Assembly (NCBI RefSeq): GCF_041260155.1
Contig: NC_091929.1
Span: 40,679,244-40,743,243 of the forward strand
Direction of reading: 5' to 3'
DNA length: 64,000 nt
Source of the DNA: Ptychodera flava
Lineage: Eukaryota > Hemichordata > Enteropneusta > Ptychoderidae
Positions within the stretch are counted from its first letter, which is position 1. The number at the start of each line of letters is the position of its first letter. Positions 1-14,252 of this stretch are shown here, piece after piece. Both the position numbers and the translations under genes were made by a program. The notes beneath the pieces were generated by a model. It was not told the DNA's origin and searched no databases. It saw nothing but the letters and a program-made list of their open reading frames with translations.

Positions 1-2
1 CA

Positions 3-413
3 GAATTGGAGATTAAAGAAACTACAGAAACGGCCTTTTCTGCTTCATATCTGGACATTTTACTTAAATTTGACTCTAATGGTCACCTTTCTACTAGGCT
101 ATATGACAAGAGAGATGATTTCAACTTTAGTATCATCAATTTTCCACACCTCATAAGTAATATTCCACTCTCACCAGCTTATGGGGTATACATTTCCCAG
201 TTTATTCGATATGCTAGAGCATGCAGTTCATATGGTGATTTTGTAGAGAGACATGGCCATCTCTCTTACAAACTATTAAATCAAGGTTACACCAGAGCAA
301 GACTTGTCTCTACATTCAAACGCTTTTTTGGCAGGTATCGCAAGCTGGTAGATAAATACAATATCTCTCTTCGACAAATGATCACTGATGGCATCGGTGA
401 CATTGGGCCTTAG
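3..413 (+). pseudogene. C-terminal part of a retroelement reverse transcriptase (5' end outside window)
   Basis: An open frame enters from the left edge and ends at TAG 411-413 (about 136 residues visible). It contains ASYLDILL, LYDKRDDFNF, PAYGVYISQFIRYARACSSY and a basic tail with FKRFFGRYRKLVDKY. I recognise this series from C-terminal portions of reverse-transcriptase proteins that are highly repeated in marine invertebrate genomes. The LxT-LYDKRDDF stretch is placed like the LxT-VYRKPTHTD stretch of Penelope-like reverse transcriptases, but I cannot assign the family firmly. The visible part is uninterrupted, so it may be a young or domesticated copy. The catalytic YxDD box would lie upstream of the window. 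A decayed piece of the same family lies at 36715-37000. There is no link to the cellular genes here. Confidence 0.7.
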
Positions 414-3400
414 TTAGTGACCACTACCTATGTGACTTATAGATTGATATATGGCGGGTGCCACATGTGGGGCAGGATGCGCTTACTATTTTCGAAACAC
501 CTGACATCACTTCTTGGTCTTCTGGCCAGAGGTCCATATATCTTTCTTTCATGAATATGACTTTGTTTGTGTACCGTCTATTTACTGTCTGTTCTGTGCT
601 GTTTTGTGTCTATGTTTACAACTATTGTCTTCCGAATTCCGACCTACTGTCATTGGATTATGGATTGGTATGATTGCGATTATTTTACAGAAATTTATAA
701 ATATGCAAATATTATAATCAAAGGACACACCTATGAAATTTAGCATGGTACGACCACATGACTGTTTTAGCACCTGAACAGTCAGTTATTTCAAATTTAT
801 TCAAATTTATAGTCAGATTGCGATACAGCTTAATACACAAATTAATTAATTATGAAAATTACTGTTGATTATGCTGACCACATTCCAGCAAAAATCTAAT
901 CAAATCTAGATCTTCCTACGATACGAGGTACATGACTTCTGGTTTTTACGGTTTGACGTAAACAAAGTATTTTTGTGGATGGATGGACAGACAGACGGAT
1001 GGACACACACGGAGAGATATTGTGGCAATTTTAGACAATTTTTCGGTCTCAGGCCCACGTTGTCTAAAATAGTAGCCAATTGAACGAGTCAGAGTTTCTT
1101 TGTCATTTCTTTGACCGAAAGTCCTAATAATGAAAGCTATAATTTGCCTCCTTACGTATACCCCTGAGCTTGGTTGAGCCAGATATTTCTCGAGTTTACT
1201 ATTTTCGATATATTCGTAAGTCCGTAGAGACTGTGTTTAATCCTCTTTCTTTAAAATCGAAAAGACTGTAAAGCAAATCAATCTGAGTTATTCTTGCATA
1301 TAATGGAGCTCAGCAACTTTACGACACCAATAACATCAAATCTTAAAGAAAAGTGTATCTTCTGACATATTAACAAAAGCAAGACTATCGTGATGCAATT
1401 TATCATAATGCCGTTATTAACTAGATTTATTTTAAGGATGTGTCTATTTGTCCAAGAACTGCACTACTGTCGTTCATTTTGGGAGCTAAAAATCAGTATC
1501 ATTTTTCAGAATCTTTGAAATATTCTCTGCACCAAATATCCCTCCGTGGTATATACAAAGCAGTCTAAACGTTTCTAAATCAAAATTCCTCCTATAACAA
1601 GTCTGCAAACTTATAAATAAATGAGTTTCCCTTTCTTTGTACTGTTGGAGTATGTATACAATAATATGAATCTGATGGAAGACTTCATTGTTAGTTTGGA
1701 ATCAATCGGTGGTTTTCGTTGGCGCGTTAGTGTCAGACCGTCTGTGCCTAGAAGAATTTCTTGTAATTGTTACGTAGAAAGCAAAAATGAAAAATGTCGC
1801 GAAATTTTTACAATAACATGATCATGAGAATATCGAGATCTGGTTATGAGTAGCCTGCATAATTAATCATGGCAGTTTGCTTCATCGGCTATAACTTTAA
1901 GGGAGAGGGTCGTCCCATCTGCTTCTGCGCGAATCCTGAATTTGCCCGACATTCATCGCGAATTTCTATGGAAAGGCAATATTTATCGACATGAAAGTCG
2001 CAAAGCGGCAGATGTAATGACCACTTCCTTTAAAATTGCTGAATCATATTCGTGTTACTGTGCCGGCACTTAAACTTTTCTGTTGTCTTACGATGCGATA
2101 TATTTGCCGGGTAGGGTTTTGAGATAATACCTAATATTTTATGGCAGCAATGTCATCATACAGTTATCAAATTAAGAGCGCTGAATTTTATCAAACCTTT
2201 GACATAAAGTGATCATTCTGAGCTATACATAAAATTAATGTAGGATGACATGATTTGGTCATATTTCCTTATTTTCATGTTAAAAGAATTTCTATAAGGA
2301 AGCCATCTATCAATACTTGATTCACTGATTTGATGCAGATCGCTGAGATCCATTTATCCTTCTTATGTTTATTTATACTGGAAGATTGACCAACAGTGAG
2401 TGAATTTCTATTATCGGAATAATTTAATCTATTAAATCATAACCAATGTGCCTGCTGCTTTGCATTTTAAGCGATTTGATTGATAAATCAATACTGAATG
2501 TTGTAATTGTAACACTGGACCTGTGCTACTGATTGAAAAAAAAAATTTTGCATAAGAATGCTGAAAGTTTAATGAGCACAACATTATTTTTAGTCCATTT
2601 GCGTATTTCATGAAAACCTTTTTAAGTGTATGAAATAATCAGCGCACCAATTTGGACTGTACCTCTGCCATTCGTTTAACATATTTAGGATTACGATCGA
2701 TCTAATTCTCCTAACGTTTACACTGACTTGAGCCTTCGCTGAGTATCGAACTACAGGGTAAGTGGCAACAACTGTTATATAGTGATCCAAATACACTTTT
2801 GAGGGCTATTGATGACTCAATTGGTTATCAGCACTTTTCGTGACTTTTACCTAACATTGCAGAATACAACTAGCATCTGGATGATTTCAGTCAATTTCAG
2901 GTGTAAAATAAATGGTCATATCTTGCGCAATAATTTGCAACATTTTCAATCCCCGGTAGATAATTTAAGATTTAGCCGAGAGGTTTAGTTACACGTAATT
3001 ACGCATATGTCTGACGACGTACAGTGGTGTACGTGTATTATTGTTTAAGATGTGCGTTCCCGATGATTTGCTGCATTTTTCTTAGAATCATGCGAAATGC
3101 GTGTATTTTTAAGGAATTATTTACGCGATGACTGTTATTCGTCCGTTAGTTATATCAGTCGATTTTGATCATTAGAGTTTTTTACTTATGAGGTTGAAAG
3201 AAATGTCCAGGCGTCCGATAAAAGTTGGACTGAGACTTCATCCTTTCTCGTACTTTTGCAAAATATTCTGATATCGAAGATGCTTGCAGACTTTCGATGC
3301 TCGTCTTAATTCACGAAAAAGTAAATGTGTTGCATTCCGTTCCAAACATCTGTGCTATACTTATGCAACGTCTGGATATTACGTGACAAAAACCACTGCG

Positions 3401-3867
3401 CTACGCGTACTGATGCATGGTAGAACGCACTAAACCTTTAATTTTGTGTACGATTTCACAGCCCCTGCTCGCCGAATCTGGGAACTGCAAAACAAACACG
3501 GCGGACGATAGCTGGTACAACATAACGATTATCAAAACTCGATGTATACACATTTTATAGTGTTTATTATATTTGCCACGATGTGATGAAATGAAATCTT
3601 TATCCCGTTATCGGAAAGTGTTATGAAATTACGTTCGCGTACCTAGACCTAAGGTCAACCATGGGCCAGAGACTTCGTGCAGAGACTTCTTCGCGAAACT
3701 ATCGAAGTACCCTTTAGAGAAGCAAAGTTACTTCTTACATTCAAATCTACAGTAGCTTAAATAATATGGTAACAGTAAATGTGCATAATCTTTGAATTCT
3801 TTAATTTGAAGTTGCTTTTTAGTTGTGGTGACGTTCAATTTTTTATACCTATATATACTGTATTTTT

Positions 3868-3870
<3 letters not shown>
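414..3870. other. Gene-less stretch upstream of gene A
   Basis: I see no coding exon, RNA gene or clear transposon. Short ORFs here (for example 1621-1821 and 2608-2796 minus) have no domain-like pattern. A GGATGGAC/ACAG simple stretch lies at about 976-1010. The promoter and any 5' untranslated exon of gene A should be in the right part of this stretch, because the first coding exon begins at a splice acceptor (3957-3958), but I could not locate them. Confidence 0.5.

Positions 3871-3950
<80 letters not shown>
3871..3950 (+). repeat. (TC)40 microsatellite serving as polypyrimidine tract
   Basis: About 80 bp of perfect TC dinucleotide ends seven bases before the acceptor AG at 3957-3958, which is followed 22 nt later by the gene A start codon. 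The repeat sits exactly where a polypyrimidine tract is expected, so it probably serves as one. Confidence 0.85.
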
Positions 3951-3953
<3 letters not shown>

Positions 3954-3958
3954 TCCAG

Positions 3959-3980
3959 GACGATTACCTTTGCATTGAAA
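3959..3980 (+). other. 5' untranslated part of gene A first coding exon
   Basis: Twenty-two bases lie between the acceptor AG (3957-3958) and ATG 3981. A matching acceptor occurs 38 nt before the gene B start. Both genes therefore probably have at least one upstream non-coding exon. Confidence 0.5.
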
Positions 3981-6900
3981 ATGGATGAAAGACAACAGAA
4001 AATATTAAATCGAAATCTCAAGTTTCTGTTACAAAAAGTAGATCCTACGAAGTTGGTATTGAGCACGAGACAACTATACCCTGAAGTTCTACAAAGAGAA
4101 CATTTACGGGCAATAGAGGTGATTTTTATCTTTTTACTCATTGGCATCTTTCTTAAAGTTTATGTAATTAGTAAAACATTTACCCTTGTTTGGGGATTGT
4201 TGTTGTTGTTGTTTTTGCTTAAGGTTTCTTTTCTTGAATGGAAGTATATTCTTCTTCTTTCCTATATCGTTTTGAAATGTAACAGCAACATTTGATCCTG
4301 CCAATCGACACTATTCGACAAATTGAATATTGGAAATTCGGATTGATTTCTTGAGTAAAAATATGATGTTTCTATGAACATCACAAGCATAATTGACATT
4401 ACCAACAATTTCTAGTTGATGGAGGTTGGATACAATACATTTTTTTAAATTGTGGTGTTACTTCATGAATATGCCATAGATAAAATATTTTAATTTCTAA
4501 TGGTGACAATGAAGATGGTAACCGATTATTGGAAAGAGACTCTTGTTATATTTAAAAGTGATGATGATGATGATGTTGGTGATGATGATAAAACAAACAT
4601 GATCAGATCATCGAAAATACTTTAAATTTTCGATCGAGTTTGAACTCACAACATACGGCACCCAGTCACCTAGCGGAGAAACCTTAGATAAACCACTCCG
4701 CCAACTCCCAATTCCCATATAAAGTGGTTCAATAATCGTTCCAAGTTGTTAAAATTTTTCTGACAGCAACCCTCCCACAAGTTGAAATTTTCGTGAAGCA
4801 CCCACACTCGTACGCTCACTATCACCCATTGCACACAAACATTATTGAATCAATGAATACATTGCTAAAACTGGACGAAAGACTGCCTTGGAGACAATTC
4901 TGTCTACCATGAGAGCTCTCATACTAGGGTGAAAATGCGGAAAACTTTCGATGGGGTTCGAACTAACAACATACAGCACCCAGTCACCTAGTGGAGAAGC
5001 CACTTTAGAACTTTACAATGTCGTAAGTGACGGATGTTATTTATGGAAGGGGGCTCCATACATCAGTATTAATTTCAATGTTTGCGTTTTGTACACTAAC
5101 ATATTTATATTCTATTCTGTTGTTTGGGTGAGGACGTGAAAATGCAAGACGTAGTCGAGTGTGTGTATGCCAATATTTGATTAATGGCAATGGTTATCCA
5201 ATGAAATGTTAAACTTATCTTAGTACTGTCATTTAACCAAATAGTCGACTTTGTTGTGGCGAAACATTTGTGAATGCCCGTCACAAGGGTAAATCCAAAA
5301 TGAAAATCACATGTTATGATGAAAAATATTTTCATGATGCTATCAGCATTACACTTAAGCAGTCAATCAGATTGCATGTGATTGAATTGCCATATCAAAG
5401 TTACATCTCGTTTTTAACTTCAAAATCACTACTCCATCCCAATATATCTTCAAAACAAACACAGTAAAAGTTAACTGTGGATCTCAAGAAACAATTTGGT
5501 GAATGTTTTAATGATGCATGCTTCAAGATTGATTAAATGAAATTTTAACGGTAAATGTTTCTAAGCAAGTAACTTTTGGCCTCATATTCCTCCGGTTTAT
5601 GAGACAACGTCCTTATCGTTTAACTATACAATCACAAACTGTAACACATATATAATGCTGTTCAAATTACTCTACCAACACAATGGTCAGTTTGACTCCT
5701 TTCACCAATAAGGCCTGGTCATATTGGCAGTAGAGAAGCACAATAATGTCATGCAATAGTATACCAATCTATAAGATTGTAGTCCACTCTGACAGGATAT
5801 CGTTTTGCCGTTCCCTCTGGTGACGTTGCTTCTCCCGTATCTGGTCATACAAACTTACCTCATTGCTTGCAACGAGGCTCTGTGCTGCACTTGGCTTTCC
5901 ACCAATATAGACGTTTGAACATGGATGAGTCTGGATGAAGTTTGGTTCTTTTGACTTGATAACTACACTTTGGTCAGAATGTGATATTTCCTGCTGAGTG
6001 TCATAATTGTAGTAAAGGGTCCATTTCCCTCTTCATTGTGGTGTTCTCAAAAAGCAATCTTGTACTTCTGGCTTTTCCTTCATTTCTGATGTGCTGGATC
6101 TACTAAGTTATCCTGATTCACTTTAAAGTACCATGACCTGCATCAAACTGCAATTGATTGTCTGGTTTCGTCTCAACAGCTAATATTAATCTTAATCTTA
6201 ATCTTATTTCTTATATAGCGCATTACATTAAAAATAATCTCAATGCACTTCATTCTTTCAATCAACAAATAGAAGGATGAAGCATAAAATTGTTTGAAAC
6301 GCACAATAAAAAAGCCAAAGGTAAAACCAACATGTTACAAAAACTCATCATAAACACTACGAAAATAACGAATAAAAAGACGTTAAAAGGTGAGTTTTCA
6401 GTTTACTTTTAAAACATATAATGATTGAACCCTCGAATATGTCATGGCGAGAATTCCTTGAGCGAGGTGCACAAATTGAGAAAGCCCTATCACTGTAATA
6501 TACTGTGTTTCCTCCAATTTGCTGATATAAATTTACAATATTGGAATGAGAGCGAAATGAGTGTCACGAACTGTGAGCAATTCACCTAAATACTTTGGAG
6601 CATGACCATTGAGTATCTTAAAAGTAATGCTAAGAATTTGAATTCTATCCTTTGCTTAACTGGAAGTCAACGTAATCTATAAAGACTATAAAGTGTGATA
6701 TGAACGTTTTTCTTGTTCTAGTAACTAAACGAATTGCAGAATTCGGAGCTGTTTGAAGCTTTTGAATTTCATAAGCCAGCAGGCCAGAAAGCAAACTGTT
6801 ACAATAATCTAAACAAGACGTGATGATAGCGTGAACATGTTTCTCTGAGTGCTCTGATCCAAGATGTTACGAATTTTCCCTAAATTCCACAACGCATGGG

Positions 6901-9900
6901 AGGCTGAACTACAAATATTAATAACATTGGCCGACATACTACAGACTGATGCTACTGATGCATGGTGGTACAATTTTAGTATATGTGGTCTCGCCATGAT
7001 ATCCTCCCATAGTGTCTACTTGTGAACTAATGTACGATTATTTATCTATTGGCTGCATGTCATTCAATGGTATTTGGATACGTAAGTGTGTCCGCATCAT
7101 TCCGTCATGATCAGAAAGACAGTCTCATCTTCCTCTTCAGCGTTGCTCAACCAACCCCAATCTATGTCTTTCCTGCATGTCAATCTTTTCCTCCAACTGA
7201 TGTGAAGTTGGTGTCAAGAACGTTCAAGGCTCGAAGTTCTCTATTACTACTCCTCTTAGTTGGCTTTATGAGATGGGTCAAGGGCTCTCAACATGTCAAT
7301 AAGAGTCTTGTTAAATTTGTCAGTCATGCCATTAACCTGCGGTATCTTGTAGTGCGACTTTTAGTGGTACCTGCAAGTCTGCACAACTTCTTAATGATTT
7401 GACTTTGGAAATTTTTTCCCTTGTTTGCGTGGATCCCAGCAGGAATTCATAAAAATGAAACTATTTCAATATAACTTTAGCAACAGCAGTTATCCTTGAG
7501 CTCGATGTTTATATTGGGTATGCTCGTGCGTACCTCATAAATGGCCCTTCACAACAATACTTGTGAGTGGATCATAGTGTTGCTGTGGCAGATTTTTTTT
7601 CTAAATTCCTTGTCTCGCATTTCAGCTACCTTCTTATTTTCATGTGCCATATACCCTTATTCTTCTTTCATTTCTTTGCAATGTACACTGTGAGGCTGGA
7701 TTGGAGCAAGGCGTTAGTAAACTGCGCTCTATTGCAATCTTCTCATGAATTGACGAGTTAGTATATAGTCCCTGTCCAGGAAAGGTCTTCCACCGTTTTG
7801 TTGTTATTCAGTTGTGCAAAGAATGTACTTAAGGGCAATAGCATATGGATGGGCTGGTTAATTCTGTCTCTGATAGCACTCATAGAATGAAACCATTTGA
7901 AACAAAAGAAAACCGCCATTCTTGGCTCTCAACTCTTCGAATGCCCTGTCTGGTAACTGCTCATGAACTGCTGAGAGTTGTTTGGTCAGGGATATAACCC
8001 AAGCATTGGTGATCGGCAGACATATATTAATGAAGAGGATTAGGGAGGGCAATAACATATATGGACTGTTTCTCTGAAATACTATACAGAAAAAGCGGGG
8101 TAAAGTTATAGGCACACGCTCGACGCAGATAAGGCTTGTATAAACCGAATAATGCTTGCAATAGAATATGGCTATACACTGGTCGTCGCAAAACACACTT
8201 CCACTCCTATCACATATACACACTCATGCACCCAGGCAAGAGAGACTTCTTTCAGTGTGCTCAACTGCCAAAGTGGCCATGGTGTCTTTATTTCCCTATG
8301 TGAAACAAAGATCAAGTTCATGTGATTTGCCTTGCCAAAGCTCAAAAAAGATTTGATCATCAAAATAGCTACTAAATGCTAATAAATCTCCACAACAAAC
8401 AGAGTAAAAGTTAATGTAGATCTCTTAAAACTTTTATGCATGATTACATGACGGATGCCTAGGTTATGAGCTAATAAATAAATGTTTACAAAGCGAGTGC
8501 TTCCCAATATAAAACATAGGTCAAGTCTATGTGAGTTGCCGTGTCAATGGTCAAGCTTCGGGATTTACACTACACGTCTGGCACTATAGGGCATTGATGG
8601 CAGATCCCATAGAGTGTAATGTATATGGTTTTCATATCACTGAAACAATTAAAGTGTACGCTTAAAGAATGAATAAATGAAATTTTAAAAGTAAATTTAT
8701 CTGTTGCTAGTAACATTGACAAAATATTAAATGTTATGAGCCCATGAGTCCTGTTGATCGATATAGTCCATGAGCCAGACCCCCAAAATTGGTCGATTGG
8801 TACCATTTGGGTGGGCAAATTCCCCCATACATTTTCTGAAAGCCCGAAATCTGAACTTTCTGAAAATCTTTGGTGGACATGTCTCAGAAGTAGCTTTCTG
8901 TCTCAAAAGTTGTTGTTATGGCAACCATACTAAAAATCTTAAAAGTTAAGAATACTATACAAAACTGACTATTTAGTGAACAGCAAAAGATATTTACATG
9001 ATTTCATGACACATACTGGTACCTCACATTATGGCCTTTCAGTTGACCCCATGACCTTGAACATTCTGGGTCAAGGTCAAGAGGTCATGCCCATAACATC
9101 TCAGAATTTTTGTAAAATCAAGCATTTTTCACAAATACTTTTCTGCTACGTTTACATAACATATAATAGAAACTCAAAAACTTGCTCAACAATAGCCACA
9201 GATGTGTGCTCTTTGAAATTAGTATGTTTTGTATCAGGGATGATGTCGTTAGTGAGTAATTACCAAGGCAACCATATGTGTGTTTTCAGTTATGCATGTA
9301 GCCTATGAGCCAGACCCCAAATTTTGTCAATTTGCTTCCATTTGACTCAAGTGGGGAACAAAGCCGCCTTTTAAACCTGAAAATCTGAATTTTGAGAAAA
9401 TCTCCATTGGACAGTTTGCTGAATACGCTTTCAGTGTAAATATTGTTGTAGTGGAATGAGCATTCAAAAGCATTAAAATTAAGCATACTATGTAAAATAG
9501 ATTATCAAATACACGACAAAAGATATTTGATTGATTTAAGGATGCATATCAATAGTTCGCATTGCTTCTTAATTGACCCCATGACCTTTAGATTTGTAGG
9601 TAAAGGTCAATAGGCATTGCCTTCAGCAACTTAGAAATTGTTTGTGGGATTTTTTTGCAAATAGCTTTGCAACATTTTTACCAAACCAAAAGTACAAACA
9701 TGAAAACCTAGTTAGCTATAAGAGCTAATGCGATCTCTTTCAAATACTATGTTTTTATCATATACCTTGTTGACAGGGCGGCAATCACCATAGCAACCAT
9801 CAATGCATTTTCAGATACAGTAATAGAGCGACATTGGACATACCTTTGCATGTATATTAATGGTTATAAAATCATAACTTTTGTGTGCTAAGTACACAGC

Positions 9901-12900
9901 AATGTCAACTAAAGTCATATCGACAGTAAAAGAGGTCAAAAGGCAAATATACGTAAGTGAGTTTGATTGTTTAAAAACAAAATTTGGCAAAGTTTTATGT
10001 TTTGTTTTCATGATTGAAGTAACATGTTCACTTATCAAAAATGAGTATCTGTGTCGGACCAACGTAGTTAGTGGGAGATGATTATAAGCTTGTCAACGAG
10101 TGGACAAGTAGTCTGATCTCAAGAGATACCGATATACTATAACTTTTTCCGAATTTCATGTTGAGCTACCCTGTATCTCCAGATAAATGCTTTTGGTTGT
10201 TATTTTCCATTGGGGCGGAGCTTAAGTCACATGGGAAAATTAAAGCTTTAACAAGAGGTCTAGCAGCCGATAGACTTCTGCTGTTATGTATTGCTTAAAA
10301 ATAAAAAAGGTCAGGTTTTGTTTGTAAATAAACTTTGTAATACTGATACATCTGCTTATGTCGATTTTAGGAACACTGAACAAGGACATTCTTGCAAATG
10401 CATGTATTACTATTATATAATAATGGGCTCTTGTTTTTCATCTCTACCATAAATATGCAAGTATCAGCAAAATTTGAAGAAACTGAAGTAATACCTAGGA
10501 ACCTTTAAAGATAATTGTGAGAAAATTGTGTTTTTCGAACAAAAACGAAAAAAAGGCCCAAAAATTTCAAGTACGAAACTTTTCTTCTCAACCTCACTCA
10601 GGTTGTCCCTAGGAACCCACATAACACATTTCAAAGTTGATAAAAAGGAAGAAATGCCCCAAAATACAAATATGTAAATTTCACCATAATTTGAACAAAT
10701 CTAACTGAACTCAGCCAAATGAGTTGCATACCAGTATTGAAAGCAATTAGACCAGCAGTTTCAGAGAATAAAACAATTGTTGATAGATGACGGATGACGA
10801 CGGACAATCCACCTATCTGATATGCTCCACGTCACTGACAGCGGAGGTAAAAACTGCGTAACCACCTTAATTCCTGAAAAATGATCGCTGTGTCGTGAAT
10901 ATCTTGGTCCAGTTAGTTGCGCTGATTTAATGACTGTCGGTTTCAATGTTCCACATGTTGCTACAGCAAGTAGAATTGCAACTTCAGTTCGCCTTTTTTG
11001 AATCTATCTTTTCGCCTTTTGTTGAAAGTTTTGAATTTTGTCTAGGCATGTACAATACACATATCATGCGCATATAATATCCGAGTAATTAAGTAACAAA
11101 GAAACCATCAACATATAAAATAATTCAGCTTCATGCGATATTTCTCATAAAACTGGAAAAGTGAGTTGTGTAAGTAATAAAATCAAACATCTTGAAATTA
11201 AACTTCACTAGTACTCCAAGGGAGTACTATTCATTTGTTGTACATCCTATTGGTTTTGTGGTCATATACTCACTTATTTTTTTCAGACATGGAAATTCAC
11301 TTAACCTTTGGTGATTAAAATACAATTAGTCACCTCCTAAATAATCTTTAATTTAATATATATTTCAATAAAGTCAAAAAGATGATAGTGGCATTTCTTT
11401 TTTCACGCAATATCATTGTCTCGATTGAGTTTGTGAAAAATTTTGTTAAATCTAACGTAATGGATGTTTCAGAGGATGTTAATCAAAACAAGCGGGCGAA
11501 AAATGTGCAAATATTACGTCCACGTATCATTTAAGGTGCTATGACTCACATCTTAATAAGCTCGGGGAACTCAATTTTTGGAAAGGTTTGTTCAAAGCAA
11601 CCAAAATTTGCAAATTTGAAACTGTATTACATATTGTATAATCTAGACCGCGGAGAAAAAGTGTTCCCACAAGAAAACACTTAGTAGACTTGAATGTGAA
11701 AATTCAGTTCAATCTACTATTAACTGCAATCTGAGTCTAGGGTGTCACAAAGGGATGCTACAAATGTAAATACTGGAGTCTATCAGAAAAAGATGTATAA
11801 TTTATGAAAGAACAAAATATGTTATAAAGGGGCTAAACAAGAGAACCCCTACATCAAGCAGTAGACTTGAGGCCAAACATAAGTCTTTGGGAAAATGCTG
11901 TAGAAAGGATGATGGCTATAACGTCTAGGGGTATTGTAGCAGCAGAAGCACACTGCCACCGCAGCTGCTATACAGTACTCGACAGAACTAACGCAACAAA
12001 AGGCGGCAAGCCTCGAGCAGGCCACAGGCTTGCCCCAGGCCAGCTCAGGCTCACATAGGCTTGCCTGGGTCTGCTACAAAAACCCTTGATTTTACTGAAT
12101 GCACAGTCTGAGCTTGTGTTTGATAGCTGGCATACCTTTACCAACATTACCTTGTCGTGATTGGCGACAGCAGCTGGAAAATTTGTCGTAGCTTATGCTT
12201 CGTTGTTATAATATTCGACAAATATTCGATATAATGGCTAATATGAACACATCTTGTAAGACTGAAGGACAGCAAGGGGCGTAAACAAGTGACAAGATGG
12301 AGTTCAGTTCAGATACAGCGCTGTGATGGAGATACTTGTAGAGTTCAGTAATTTTTCCCCACATAAATGAAAATTGGTCAAGGAAAGCATATTGGTCAAG
12401 GAAAGAGCCGATACCGTGCAACAAAATATTTGGAAAATGGAATTCGATTGTATGGTCGTAAATGTCCAGAGTCGTTCATTGCCGTCCACACGACGTTAGG
12501 TCGTTATCATCCAGCTGCCAGTGAATCTGATTCCGTGGAGCCATTCACGTCATTTCCAAACCCGTCGGGGATATGTTCCGACGAAGATTCGCCCAAGAAG
12601 AAAATATTTCCTTCCTTCGCTATATATGTCGTTTTACGTTTCTGCCAAGTTTTCTTTTAAAAAGTACGCCGAAGTTTTCTTTTTTTGTTCTTTAAATCGT
12701 ATGGACAGGCATTATTTCTCATCTCAAAATAGTATATGTCCCAGGACAATAGTTAAAAAAACCCACCCTAGCTGTCTTTATTTTTGGGCACATTACTAAC
12801 GCTAGGATTTTTTCCAGAATCTGAATAACAGAACTATTATTGTTCAGAGTTTTCCACTGACTTTTGACAGCAGGGCGTGACATCTGGCCACATTTTAGGT

Positions 12901-14157
12901 AACAGAAAAATTTGTGTAGCCTGTCCATTTACCACTCAGGCTTCCGTTAGGAGATGAAGCCATGCAAGTGGTTCTGAAAGTTTATTTTTAATTTACTAAA
13001 CAACAGACATCAAAACAGGTCCAATAATCATTATCATTCAAGGTAACTAAGAAATTTACCAGGTCCAAGGGATATATCAAAAAATGACAAAAGCAATGGG
13101 GTAATCTTGAACCACGAAATACTTTTGGTACCACTTGTCCGGAATGGGTACGCGTGCCCTGCCAGCTAGCTGCCCCCATCAAAATAGACCCAAAGCGACA
13201 AATCTAATACAACGTTACCAGAAATTTGATAAATATCTGATAAACATTACGTCGATGCGCAGTTAGTTTGTTCAAGCGTTTGGTTGACAGTTGATGTCTT
13301 GATATCGATGATATAATGCGTTGATATGCAGTCAGCAACAGGCTGCCCTGGTTACATTGTCCGCTGGTTCCGTAAAATTAGATATTAAATGTCTAAACCT
13401 TCGCCAATTTCAAAATTAAGACTTTCTACAGCTGAGTAGCATACACACGCAGATCTAGATCGCTTAAATTTGATAATTTTCTCTTGATACATTTTCTTCA
13501 GCATTCCCTTGTCTTACTTGTTCGGCGTCGATTTTCATGATGAGCGTCCATTTTTAGTAATCCGCGTTAATAACCCGAGGAGCCCTATACATGTAATTAT
13601 AGGAAATACGTCGATCCGAAAACCACTGGCGCAACTGGGGCAGCAACGGGTTGTCTGATGAATCTGATCTAAATCAGATGTAGGGTACGTCGACGCCTAT
13701 ACGGTATTCTGCTGCTGTTACCTCACAGCACCAGAATACCGTTTAGACGTCTGATGACCTCTTTAAGGTGGTGTGGCATGAAAAAATGTGATTTTGGGCT
13801 ATTTTCACCTTTTTTACATAAATCAGTACGTCATATACTACCACCTTGTGAGGATTGCCTTTACATGCATGCTTTGCGTGCAAACTATCAGACTGTTGTC
13901 TGGAAAGGAAGCCTTGCTTGTCATCCATATATACTAAATTTTCATGAAGGGCATGGTTGGGTTATTGAAGACCGTCGTTTGTCAATCAAATCGATAAGGG
14001 GCATACCAGGGTTGTTGGAGTTTGAGACATGTAAATGTTCAAAATAGTGCAAATTTCCGCCATGTCAATGTCTGGTAAACGGAATAAGGTATACTCCGGT
14101 ATATATAATCTCCTGACACATGGAAATATTGTTGAGTTTGAAGATCAGCTAGGTTAC

Positions 14158-14252
<95 letters not shown>

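Noticed and set aside
3728-4147. Minus-strand ORF with an ER-repeat
   Set aside because: Antisense of the TC microsatellite and of the gene A CARD exon; the plus-strand reading has domain support.
4620-4720. Possible tRNA gene with A and B boxes
   Set aside because: No complete cloverleaf, and the head recurs at 4950-5012, so a SINE fits better.
12367-12660. 97-codon ORF with a Ser/Asp/Lys-rich part
   Set aside because: No recognisable motif and no splice support; it lies between two ends of a decayed repetitive gene.
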